Assembly (NCBI GenBank): GCA_977017575.1
Contig: CDRNVI010000045.1
Span: forward strand, 186,001 to 250,000
DNA: 64,000 nt
From: Paramoeba atlantica
Taxonomy: Eukaryota; Discosea
Direction of reading: 5' to 3'
Part shown: in pieces, positions 44,161 through 54,399 of the stretch
Position numbering within the stretch: the first letter of the stretch is position 1
How the letters are laid out: the number at the start of each line of letters is the position of its first letter
Notes under the pieces: generated by a model
The model's database searches: none
The model's input: only the letters and a program-made list of their open reading frames with translations
Told to the model about the DNA's origin: nothing
Made by a program: the position numbers and the translations under genes

Positions 44161-44197
44161 GCGATAAAGATACAGTTTCTGTACCTTGTTGAATTAT
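44161..44197 (+). promoter_or_regulatory. Shared 5' leader (element A5)
   Basis: GCGATAAAGATACAG, TTTCTGTACCTTGTTG and AATTATTTTC; the first stem is partly lost (GATTAGCGATAAAG). The likely ATG is at 44227. Confidence 0.85.
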
Positions 44198-44226
44198 TTT
44201 CTTTTTCTTTGTCTACTCTCTTTTTG

Positions 44227-47200
44227 ATGGTAATGAACGAGACACACTCAGCCAACCATCCTGAGGATACACCTTTCGACCCTGGAATCATGGATTCTAA
44301 TCAGAATTTTGTCCACGAAGAAAAATCCCATGAATTGGGTAGTTGGGACCAGTTTAAGGGCAACGAACATCTTATCCGAAGCGCAAGCACCTATGACGAG
44401 AGTTTATACACTACTGCCATCCCGCAAAATATCCCGCACGATTGGATGCGCCGTGCGCACGCTTTAGAAAAGGATATTGAAACGCCCGACATGGGTCACG
44501 TACATGACCGAACTGAAGAGGAGATCCATTGTAGTGTCCAGCGTGATATCGATAAGTCTAATAATGTTGATTTCGAAGGAGCCGATTCGATTTCACACAA
44601 CCAACTAAGCACATTTAGCAAGGCTGCGAAGATGACCGATGAGTGCTCTAATGTCAATTCTGACGGAACCGATTCGACTTCACTCAGCCAATTAAGCACA
44701 TCTAGCAAGGCTGTGAAGACCACTGATGAGGGTCCTAATGTCAACTTCGAGGGAACTGATGCGACTTCACCCAGCCAATTGAGAAAATCTAATAAAGCTG
44801 TGAAGGCGAGATTTTTACGACACCTTCGAAACTCAGAACACTCTAAGAACTGTTACGAATCCGAAAGCAGTACGGCCACGTTCCCAGACCTCACTCCGAC
44901 GGACCTCGTTTCTCATTTCTCCGTTTCTAGCAGTCCAAAGAGGCGCAAGAACAAGAAGTGCTCTAAAAGAAGTACCACCTCACAGACATCTTTCAACCAA
45001 TCAGGCTCCGAAAGCACGGTAGCGACAGAGTCTCCGTTGAACCGGCACCATCACAAGACAGCTGCGTCACATCGGAAGTAAAGCTTAAGCGGAACCGAGC
45101 CACTTTCGAATCCGAGCCTGTTAAATCACCCAACCTCACGCGGACGACAAAAACATCATATAACGCTAGAAAGTGCCCAGTGGAATCATGTTTGTGGCAA
45201 ACCGGTCCTCATGGAAATCAATGGCAGGCGTATTATAATCACATCTCAAACAGGCACGGGGCGGAAGTATCGGACACGTGGTGGGCAGAGGAAGGCAGAT
45301 TTCGATGTGCATACTGCAAAAAACATTCCCACTTAGGCAAAAAGGAGTCCCATACGCGACATTGCAAATTTCGCACACACGCATCCGATAACCCTCAGGA
45401 TCCTTCCCGTGAGTTGAACGACTCCTCCAACCCTACGACAAACGCCGCTGTGATGCCTGAACGCCCCCCCGGTACGAACCCTAATGATCAGCCCGATCAG
45501 GTGGAGGATGTTGACAACTTGCTGCCGACCTTATCTTCTGTGTGCGCACTGCCGGTGATTACGAGCAAGGATATCCCTTATTGCTGCAGGGCTGAATGGG
45601 CACGAGTACTCACTTCCTGCTTGATGACAGCCACGCTAGATAACACACTCGAGGCGTGGACTCTCCTTGCGATGCTTCCGAAATGTGTCCTTCCGGCCCC
45701 CCGCCGTGGAGGCAGTAAGAAAAAAACCTCTTATGCGTCCTACGTCCGAAAATGTCTTTCCAGATGGAACCAAAAGGAGTACATACCCCTCTGGAGTGAA
45801 GCAATCGCCAGTCTACAGCGCAAACGCAAATCCCCGGCGCAAGCAACCAGCGTAGAAGAAAATGACGACAAGGCAGCTCTACGAGCGGCTAGGCTTGCCC
45901 GAGATGGAGAGCTATCGCGTGCCATGACAGCACTGACCTCGGTGTCACTCGCTCCCCATGACGATGCCACCTACAATAAACTCATAAACAAGCACCCTCC
46001 ACGACTCTCTGGCGAAGACCCAGGCGAACAACTTCCTTCATCGTCCGTAACCCCTCTCAAGATCACACAGGAAAATATAACCGAGGCACTCTCAAGTTTC
46101 CACAGAGGATCCTCCGGAGGGGCGTTCGGCCTTCGGCCAGAACATGTGCAGATAGCCATGGCATATCACAACGATGAGCGCATAGATCCATTGGGAAAGC
46201 TCACCAAGTTCGTTAACCATCTTCTTTCCGGAGGCGCGCTGGACGAGGTCCAGCCGCGCTTCGCAGGCGGACGCTTATGTGCACATCATAAGGGAGCACA
46301 CGATGTTCGGCCCATCGCCGCAGGAGAAACCCTCCGGCGCTTCGCAAGCAAGGTTGCGTGTTTTTCTGTCAAACCAAAGGCCTGTCGGCTCTTCAGGGGA
46401 CACCAGTACGGGGTTGCAATACCCGCTGGAGCCGAGAGGGTAATACATTTATGCAGATTGACCATGGAGGAACACGTTGATGACGAGGACTTCGTCTTAT
46501 GTAAAGTTGATCTCCGAAATGCGTTCAACCACGTATCACGCAACAGCTTTATTTCGCTCACCCGTCAATATTTTCCTGAGCTTAGTCCCTATGTCGAATG
46601 GTGAAAGCTTTGAATTCGCAGTACGGGACGTCAATAGGCGCGCGGGCTATAACTTCGTTTCAAATACCGGGAGAATTCCAAAGCTCTCGTCTTCCCCACC
46701 TGAACAGTTGAACCCAGAGACAGCAAACTCCGACGATATCATGCACAAATGCCGGGCTTACAACGAAGCGCGAAGTAAGCCTGCATAACACGGGCCCTGG
46801 CGGCGGTCTGACGCGACCGGCGGACGTATTAATCTCAAGTTTTCGAGCGGGTCAGGGCCTTGTAATGGATTTCGCTGTCACACACGTAATATAACACACA
46901 AATATACGGATCTAGTCCGTGATGCTAGCGTGGTAACAGCTGGATCCTTTGCGGAAAGATACGCAACGGAACACAAGCAGAAACAACGAGAAGAAGCCGC
47001 CGCAGCCAAACTCCGATTTGCGGCCATGGCCGTAGAATCATACGGCTCATGATGCCCCAGCGCTATGGCGGTGATCCGTGACGTGACAATTGAGCACTCA
47101 ATGCACTCCGGTAACCTATCCAAAAAAGAAGCCTTACACCGACTTCTTGCTGGCTTGAACGTCACTTTAATGCGGTCGCAGGCACGTATGATGGTGCTAC

Positions 47201-47259
47201 GATCCCTACCGACACCTGACCCATCCCTGATAGGCTATGGCAATATGGAAGTGGTGTAG
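44227..47259 (+). pseudogene. Family A RLE retrotransposon A5, with two internal deletions
   Basis: Start MVMNETHSANHPED at 44227. About 31 residues are repeated three times around 44560-44800 (pattern NVxFEGxDSxSxxQLSxxSKAxK). Then the C2H2 finger (CPVESCLWQTGPHGNQW), CAYC, TLLAMLPKCVLPAPRRGG and the RT fingers and start of palm (KVDLRNAFNHVSRN). At 46600 the frame jumps from PYVEW to ESFEFAVRDVNRRAG, losing about 280 codons with the YLDD centre. Near 46770 a second deletion removes the zinc finger. The RLE end (RPADVLISS, LVMDFAVTH) and C-terminus to 47259 follow. A frameshift near 45050 is also seen. Confidence 0.85.
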
Positions 47260-47285
47260 TTCCATCCTCTCTTGCATCCTCTGGT

Positions 47286-47524
47286 CCGGATGTTGGTCGT
47301 GTCGACAGAGTCTATACTCACGCCTAGCTCGAAAGGGCTAGGTACCCCAAGTGAGATAGTACACGGGTAGTGAATTTCCTCCCCGTCGGCCAGCATCCTG
47401 TTTCGCGACCGTGTCGCTGTCGACACAGGCCCGCGCCTGCGCCCTCCCATGTAACAAGGGAAGGGTCCACAAGTCAGGCCGTGGAGAGGTCGAAAGACCC
47501 GGTCCGGAACGCGCGAATGGATTG
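47286..47524 (+). repeat. Structured 3' RNA block of family A, copy 1 (A5)
   Basis: About 240 bp, also at 52223-52462 and 59282-59520. GGATGTTGG pairs with CCAGCATCC 110 bases on (one G-U); CCTAGCTC-GAAA-GGGCTAGG and GGTC-GAAA-GACC are local hairpins. In R2-type elements the 3' UTR RNA fold is what the RT recognises; I infer the same role. Confidence 0.8.
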
Positions 47525-47833
47525 GGTCTGGATTGCTTGTTTTTATTGTTATTATTGTTATTATTGTTCTTATACTTACGGGAGATCGAATTGCTAGTTT
47601 TGGGCTCCAAAATATGAAATTGCTAGTTTGATTGCTTGTCTTAAAATCGTATACCCCCCCCGATGGACCTACAGGGTTCAAGTATTGGGTAAAAATATAG
47701 AGGCAATGCCGCGGTTCATACTTCTCTCCCCTTATTCATCGCAAAAAAGAAAAAAAACATATCTTTAACGATAAAAAAAACAATATCTTTAAAAAACAAT
47801 ATCTTTAAAAAACAATATCTTTAGAAAAAACAT
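47525..47833 (+). repeat. 3' end of A5: motif repeats, C-rich tail, poly(A) and slipped leader units
   Basis: TTGCTAGTTTTGGGCT at about 47591, then the tail GGCAATGCCGCG...TACTTCTCTCCCCTTATT and GC plus A-run. From 47758 come four imperfect ATATCTTTAA units separated by A-runs, which look like slipped or re-initiated starts of the next leader. Confidence 0.75.
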
Positions 47834-47989
47834 ACCTTTAACGATAAAGATACAGTTTCTGTACCTTGTTGAATTGTTTCTCTTTTCCTTCCTATTGACT
47901 TTACATACGCCAATGAATGACCCTCGATCAGGGGGGAAGCTCTGGTGTTGTCACTGTGGCACACGTTTTGTCCCACAGAGCCTTACCTT
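47834..47989 (+). mobile_element. Leader plus first about 30 codons of an A2-type element, cut by A6
   Basis: The leader (47834-47878) and the start MNDPRSGGKLWCCHCGTRFV match A2 at 29010-29130 closely. The copy stops after CACGTTTTGTCCCAC, where the leader of A6 begins at 47990. Thus A6 inserted near the 5' end of an A2-type element, or replaced the rest of it. Confidence 0.85.
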
Positions 47990-48036
47990 ATCTTTAACGA
48001 CAAAGATACAGTTTCTGTACCTTGTTGAATTATTTT
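47990..48036 (+). promoter_or_regulatory. Shared 5' leader (element A6), complete
   Basis: ATCTTTAACGACAAAGAT, then ACAGTTTCTGTACCTTGTTG and AATTATTTT. The loop differs from A3 (AACGAC for AACGAT) while both stems stay intact. The ATG is at 48062. Confidence 0.88.
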
Positions 48037-48061
48037 TTTCTTTCTTACATTCAACCATTAC

Positions 48062-51000
48062 ATGGGCGTGTCAACGCGTTCTAAAACACGAACGGACTGT
48101 AACTTTGGGAAGGAAGCTGCCTCTCACAAGGTAGGGTCGTATGATCAATTTAAGGCCAACGAACACCTAACGAACGGGAAGAGTACTTACGACGAACTAC
48201 TTTACACCACAGAAATACAGCAGGACCTTTCCTCTGAAAAGATACAGCAAGCGGAAGGCATTGCCATTAGCATAACAAACGCGCCTGCCGGCCCAACACC
48301 TGACACAGGTCACGTTGACGGAATGACTGAGGCAGATATTCATTCCAATGTCCTTCAGGAGGAAAATGTAGGCGCTCGCTTTGGGGGGAAAAATTGCGCT
48401 CAGGAGGAAAATGAGGGTTTTCGATTCGAATTCATAGGCTCTGACTCTTCTTTGCTCAGCCAATCCAAGTTATCAAATAAGGCTGTAAAGGAGAAATGCG
48501 AACGCGTCCTCCGGAAAACAAATCCGAACGACTCTCAACAAAACGAGAATGACATAGTATTTCCAGACCTTACTCCAAATGACTTCGATTTTTCGATCAG
48601 CACACGGCCAGGAAGACGAAAAAAGAAGAAGAGCCCTAAGACCACCCAGTATTCTCAAGTGAGTAGTGTTCCCACAAGTGATAGCAGTGACGGGGATGTC
48701 ACAGACTCTCCTCCGAAAGACCAAACCCCCGTCCCCCCCGAAGGAAAGCGCAAGCGCCACGATCAAACCCTTAAAAAAGCTTACACCCAACCGAATACAC
48801 CCAGAAATGTGGTTGCCACACCCAGAAAGGCACTTTCACAAAGTGACACGTTCCGGAAATGTCCTATTGAGGGGTGTACCTGGAAGACGGGGCCGCACGG
48901 TGGTCAATGGCAATCATACTATAACCACGTAGCCCACAGACATGGAGACGAAGCTCCGGACAGCTGGTGGACAGGGGAAGGAAGATTTCGATGCCGAAAA
49001 TGTGAAAAACATTATGATCTAAGCAAAGAGGACGCTCACATTAAGAATTGCAAGTTCCGCGCTTCCTCGACGCACATTCAACGGAACCCCACACCGAGTG
49101 ACGACACTTCTGTCTCGAGTGCTGACGTGCCGCTAGAGAAAAACGAAATTTCCGACGCACAGGCAGACCAGATCACTACCGACGAAACCTATATAATGAA
49201 CAGTGACACACCTCTTCCAAGCCTCTTTTCCATATGCGCCTTGCCCATTACCACTTGCAAAGATATACCCAACAGCTGCCGACCAGAGTGGGAAAAGGCG
49301 CTTTGCGGGTGTCTAGATTCGGCAATCCGAGAGAATACCATTGAAGCGTGGACTCTCCTCGCTATGCTGCCCAAATGCGTTATACCTGCCCCCCATCGAG
49401 GAGGTAGCCGGGAGAAAACATCGTATGCTTCCCACGTACGGAAATGCCTTTCTCGCTGGTCCAAGAAAGACTTACTGGCGCTCTGGGATGAAGCTGTCAA
49501 GAGCGTCACGGGCAAGAAGAGAAGCGTGGAGAAAGCGCAGAGTCTCGAAGAAGAAGAAAAAAAATCCGCACTACGAGCCGAAAGACTCGTACGTGACGGG
49601 GAGCTCTCACGCGCCATGACCGCACTGACATCTGCGCCACTCGCTCCGGACAATGATGAGACTTACGCAAAGCTTCAGGCAAAGCATCCCCCCCGACTCT
49701 CCGCATCAGATACACCCAGCCCATCAGTGGACGTGGAACCTCTTAAAGTGACGGAGGATGAAGTATCGGCGGCACTCTCAACTTTTTATCGGGGTTCCTC
49801 CGGGGGTGCCTTTGGTCTGCGGCCGGAACACGTGCAAGTTGCTATACATGCTCATCACAATGGTCAGACCGGTCCTTTGGAAATACTCACAAAGTTCACC
49901 AATCACATGCTAGCCGGAAAAGCACCATTAGAAGTCAAAAGCCACTACGCTGGAGGTCGATTGTGTGCCATGAAGAAGGGGGAACACGACGTATGCCCGA
50001 TCGCCGCTGGTGAAACCCTTCGCCGCTTGGCGAGCAAAGTTGCATGCTTCTCTGCCAAAACCAGAGCCCGCAAACTTTTTAAGGGACACCAATACGGGGT
50101 CGCTACCGGCCGGGGCGGAACGTGTTATCCATCTTTGCCGACAGACATTCGCGGCCCACGTAGACGATGATAACTTCCTTCTATGCAAAATAGACCTCCG
50201 GAATGCCTTCAACCAGGTGTCCCGTGACAGGTTCACTGATTTAACGCGCATACACTTTTCCGAACTCAGTCATTTTGTAGAGTGGTGTTATTATACAGAA
50301 AGTTTACTCACGTTCGGTACGCGTACGGTAAAGTCTTCTGAAGGGGTACAACAAGGCGACCCCCTTGGCCCCCTCCTCTTCTCACTGGTTATGAGGGAGC
50401 TTGCTTCGGAAATCGACGCGGCAACACCGAAACTAGGCCTGAATCTATGGTATCTAGATGACGGAATACTGGCGGGCGCATCATGCGATGTACGACACGC
50501 ATTTGATGTGCTAGAACTAAACGGCCCGCGATGGGATTTACATCTGAACGCTGCGAAATGTGAACTCGCTGCGCACCCCGCATCGTCTCATCGTTCTTAT
50601 GTCTTCCCCGACCTACCTGGACCGAATAAACGCACTGAGGGTAATTTCCATATGTTAGATAGCCCTGTAGGGTCAACCGAGTTCCGCCGTCAATTTCTCC
50701 TTGACAACGCCATTGAACACGCAGAGGACTCGCTGGAAGCCATTACCAAACTCGAGGACCCCCAGGTGGCCCTTTCACTTATTCGGCATTGCACGGGCTT
50801 CTGTCAGATGGTCTACTCACTCCGTACTACCCCAACGTCGGAGCTCCAGGATCTCTGTCGACGTCTCGACGACGCAGTGCAAGACGCTACCTCACACTTT
50901 TTCGGGCCACTCAGCGACGCAGCAAGGCGACAAGCACAGAGAGGCAAACGGTTTGGTGGCTTGGGACTCCGTTCAGCTGAGGAGTATTCTGCCTCCGCTT

Positions 51001-52085
51001 ATGTGGCCTCAGTCGCCTTCGCAGCGGAGAAAGACTTTTGGGATCCAACGGACGCAAAAGATTTCAATGAGGCAGTGATCGACGTGAACAAACGCGCAGG
51101 GAAGAATATCGTTGACAATGAAACGGGCAAAATTCTACAAAGCTCGGCCGTTTCAGAGCACCAACCCTTTCAAACCAATCCGATCCAAGAAATAGACAAT
51201 AAATTGGTCATACCTCGACAAAGGGACCTGAGCCATGCTATTTCGTCCCACGCGTTCGAACACGCACTCGCCCACGCTGACCCAAGCACGAGGGCTCGGT
51301 GGAGCTCGGAAACGGGGGAAGGGGCGTCGGAGTGGGCTTTCGTGTTGCCGCCCAAAAAGAACGGCTTTGCGTACGCCCCCACGGAGTTTCGCATGTTAAT
51401 CCGTTGGTGGCTGGGGGAAACCATCTACCCGGGCCTCCGTCCCTGCCCCATGGAAAAGTGCAAACAGCCCCTAGGCCCAGGGGGTGAACACGCACTGGCA
51501 TGCAAATGCGGGCACGGGATCACTGCTCGGCACAGTGCCTTGGTATCCCAATTCTCTGCAGAATGCTCAAAGGCCGGGCTTGCCCCTCAAAGAGAAGTGA
51601 GTTTGGGGAACATAGGTCCGGGTGGCGCACTCACCAGACCTGGGGACGTATTCATTCGAAGTTTCGGTCGCGGTCAGGCCCTCGTACTCGACTTCGCTGT
51701 CACTCATGTCCAGCAAAAAAAATATACGGACACAGTCCGTGACGCTAACTGGGTGACGGCGGGGTCGTTTGCGGAGCAATACGCGACCGCCAACAAGGCT
51801 AAACAACGAGAAGAGGCTGAAGCGGCGCGAATGAATTTTACCGCCATGGTGGTAGAATCGTTTGGCTCGTGGAGCCCTAGCGCAATGTCGATCCTTAGGG
51901 TGGTTGCTGCAGGTAGGGCATCCAATGCCAATTTCGGGGATATTTTACCGAAAGGGGATGCTCTACACCGGTTGCCTACATCCCTAAATGTAACCCTCAT
52001 GAGATCCCAAGCCCGCATGCTCGTCCTACGACGGCCTGCTGTGGGTCCTGATTCAGCGCTCCTAGGCTATGGGAAAGAGGAGTAG
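48062..52085 (+). pseudogene. Family A RLE retrotransposon A6: near-complete polyprotein, one frameshift
   Basis: From MGVSTRSKTRTD at 48062: charged N-terminal region, C2H2 finger (CPIEGCTWKTGPHGGQW, 48860), CRKC, TLLAMLPKCVIPAPHRGG, then RT motifs GGAFGLRPEHVQ, CPIAAGETLRRLAS, KIDLRNAFNQVSRD, SSEGVQQGDPLGPLLF and catalytic LWYLDDGI (50447). The thumb GGLGLRSAEEYSASAYVASV is followed by finger CPMEKCKQPLGPGGEHALAC, HGITARHSAL and the RLE core RPGDVFIRS (51640), LVLDFAVTHVQQ (51679) and VVESFGSWSPSAM. It ends LLGYGKEE at 52085. One frameshift lies near 50110 in HQYGVAT; otherwise all 1,340 or so codons read. Best reference copy of family A. Confidence 0.92.
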
Positions 52086-52222
52086 TGGATCACTCGCCAC
52101 ACCCGACGACTTCCTCGCCTGCGAAATCTGGCCGCTATACAATGTTTTCCCGCGGCAAACGCCGACCCGGCTCTCGTTGGGTATGGCCAGGGGTATGGCC
52201 AGGTGACTTTCATGGGAAACTC

Positions 52223-52462
52223 CCGGTACGGATGCTGGTAGCGTCGACAGAGTCTATACTCACGCCTAGTCCGTCAGGGCTAGGTACCCCAAGTGAGGTA
52301 GTACACGGGTAGTGAATCTCCTCCCCGTCGGCCAGCATCCTGTTTCGCGACCGTGTCGCTGTCGACACAGGCCCGCGCCTGCGCCCTCCTGTATAACAAG
52401 GGAAGGGTTCACAAGTCAGGCCGTGGAGAGGTCGAAAGACCCGGTCCGGAACTCGCGAATGG
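52223..52462 (+). repeat. Structured 3' RNA block of family A, copy 2 (A6)
   Basis: Hairpin CCTAGTCC-GTCA-GGGCTAGG replaces CCTAGCTC-GAAA-GGGCTAGG of copy 1: two stem positions and the loop change yet pairing holds. GGATGCTGG...CCAGCATCC is perfect here. Confidence 0.82.
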
Positions 52463-52798
52463 TTGAGGAGCCGCCTGTAGGCCGGGTGAGGCGAAGCTGA
52501 GGGAGACCTTACCCTCCCTGAAAAGTTGAAAAGTCGGGTGGGGGAAAGTAGGAAAGTGGGGAGAAAGGTGGGAAAAGTAGGGAGAAAGGTGGGAAAAGTA
52601 TGTCAAGAGGTGAGAAAGTGAGAGAGAAAGAGGAGAAAGAGAAAGAAAAACAATCTTATAGTCATAAGTTCGAAACGTCGATATAAACATTAGAATCAAT
52701 ACTACTCCCCCCAATTATTCGCAAAAAAAAACATATCTTTAACGATAAAAAAAACAATATCTTTAAAAAACAATATCTTTAAAAAAAACATACAGTGG
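52463..52798 (+). repeat. 3' end of A6: purine-rich stretch, C-rich tail, poly(A), next leader start
   Basis: GA-rich repeats (GGAGAAAGGTGGGAAAAGTA) to 52620, then ACATTAGAATCAATACTACT, CCCCCCAATTATT and GC plus A-run at 52729. ATATCTTTAACGATA and slipped ATATCTTTAA units follow to 52796, the start of a leader that is cut off at ACATA. Confidence 0.75.
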
Positions 52799-53125
52799 TT
52801 TCAGTTGATCTTGCCCCCCCCTCGGAATTTTGATTTTTTTTATCCATTTTGGCTCATCTTTTCAGCATTGGAGAGATCTCGTTCCCCTAGCGAAGAGCTT
52901 TGCCGCCTTTTTTTCATAGAGACCCCCTGGTGCCCCCTGGGTCCGAAAAACACTGTTTTTTTTGGACGTTTTCTGTGTACACAACCATTTTTTGTCACAT
53001 TTTCTCGATTTTTTGTACATTTTGAACATGTAAGTACGAGTAATAGTGTTCTAAATTGATAATTTGAAAGCTCAATGTCTATTACCATCCCTATCGCCTA
53101 ATTTAATATAGTCAACACCTCTACA
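52799..53125. other. Possible mariner-like insertion, only the left end recognisable
   Basis: TACAGTGGTTTCAGTTGATC breaks the leader start at a TA. CAGTG just inside a TA is typical of Tc1-like ends. No matching right end was found before family-A-type coding resumes at about 53130, and no protein is encoded. Low confidence. Confidence 0.35.
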
Positions 53126-53129
53126 GCCC

Positions 53130-53681
53130 GGTTGGCGGCCTTACCAGGCCCGCGGACATTTTCCTGCCGAACTTTGGCTTGGCGACCTCTCTGGTGTTAG
53201 ACTTCTGTGTGACACACGTTCAGCAGACCAATTATACGGACATGGTCCGAGGTGCTAACGTGGGAAAAGCAGGATGTTTCGCCGAGAGGTACGCCTCCGA
53301 GCACAAAAGTTCGGAGCGTCTGGAGGCGGAGTCCGCGGGGCACAAATTCACCGCAATGGCGGTGGAGTCTAACTAGTATAGTATAGCATAGTATACTATA
53401 GTATACTAGTTAGACTCCACCGCCATTGCGGTGAATTTGTGCCCCGCGGACTCCGCCTCCGAAGGATCCGAAGGACCTTCGGATCCTGGTCCGACAGTGC
53501 CATGGGCATCTTGCGCCAGGTGGCCGAACGTCGCTCTGCAGCATCCCAGGGAACCCTCTCTTGCTCTAAAGCTTCCTTTCGGCTCCTGACCGAAATGAAC
53601 GTCACGTTGATGAGGGCCCAGGCGCGCATGCTAGTTAATCGCATGCCCGCGGAAGATTTGTATCCGCCATTACGCACGTAA
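53130..53681 (+). pseudogene. A2-type RLE C-terminal fragment (A7) with a foldback duplication
   Basis: GGLTRPADIFLPNFGLATS, LVLDFCVTHVQQTNYTDMVR and AMAVES match A2. At 53380 the sequence turns back: 53402-53460 is the exact reverse complement of 53322-53380. After it the gene resumes with FGSWSDSAMGILRQVAE and ends at 53681. The fold-back destroys the reading frame. Confidence 0.8.
53322..53460. repeat. 139-bp near-perfect palindrome (59-bp arms, 21-bp centre)
   Basis: Arms 53322-53380 and 53402-53460 match at every base I compared; the AT-rich centre (TATAGCATAGTATACTATAG) is itself partly symmetrical. A second small palindrome (GGATCCGAAGG/CCTTCGGATCC) follows at 53464-53486. Confidence 0.9.
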
Positions 53682-53823
53682 TGGCGAGGAAAATAGGGGA
53701 AGTTCGAAGTTGAACGTTGTAATACTCTAGGATAAAAAAAACAAGGAGGGGGGTTAAGGTTAAAAAATATAGAGGCAATGCCGCGATTCATACTTCTCCC
53801 CCCTTATTAATTGCAAAAAAAAA
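53682..53823 (+). repeat. 3' tail of A7 with poly(A)
   Basis: AAACAAGGAGGGGGGTTAAGG, GGCAATGCCGCGATTCATAC, TTCTCCCCCCTTATTAATT and GC plus A-run. The AAGGAGGGGGGTTAAGGTT block recurs at about 59928-59946. Confidence 0.75.
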
Positions 53824-54115
53824 ACAGCTGCAGGTTTTTGTGGGCTAACATCTTGACCCGAACTCTAACATGCGCTGTACGCGAAAACACGATACAGGCG
53901 TGGACACTCCTAGCAATGCTTCCAAAGTGCGCTCTACCGGCGCCTTACCGAGGCGGACGTAAAGGACACATATCATACGCCTCACATGTAGAGAAATGCA
54001 TGGAGCTCTGGATCGATGGAGATTACCTTGTTTTTTGGGAACAGGCTCTGAAGGACCAAGCGAAAAAACGCTCTAGGACTAGTGGCCTGCCGGAGAAAAA
54101 GAAGGATGGCTCATG
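53824..54115 (+). pseudogene. Family A pre-RT fragment (A8, left part)
   Basis: AVRENTIQAWTLLAMLPKCALP and SYASHVEKCMELW are the conserved segment just before the RT. It has no leader and ends at KKKDGS. It precedes the minus-strand transposase and may belong with the RT that starts at 55982, although the intervening 150 or so codons are missing. Confidence 0.7.
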
Positions 54116-54399
54116 AAGAAGAAAAGAGTCAGAAAAAAAAATAAAAGGCATATTCGTGCTTTTTGGAAAGAGCTCTTGCTTGGAAAACTATAGAGAACAA
54201 TAACACATATAATAAAACACACTTAATAAAACGTCATTTTTTCCAAAAACATGAATGTTCTATGTGATTTCACTACTCATGAAAACTATTTACTAGGCCG
54301 GTATATGTGGATTCTATCCGAAAGTAACGTTCAGAAAGGATAACCTATAATAGATATGCCCATCTTATATAAATTCGTGCTCTGTGTAGTGCGAAAAAG
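54116..54399. other. AT-rich non-coding, presumed 3' end of the minus-strand transposon
   Basis: No protein. It should contain one terminal repeat of the Tc1/mariner element, but I could not match it to sequence near 55970. Confidence 0.4.

Noticed and set aside
47286-47524. HDV-like ribozyme in the family A 3' block
   Set aside because: HDV-like ribozymes of R2-type elements sit at the 5' end and need a specific nested double pseudoknot; the pairings seen do not match that order.
10051-48036. Calling the leader a proven spliced leader or snRNA gene
   Set aside because: No donor site, Sm site or snRNA match could be shown next to any copy; kept only as a hypothesis.
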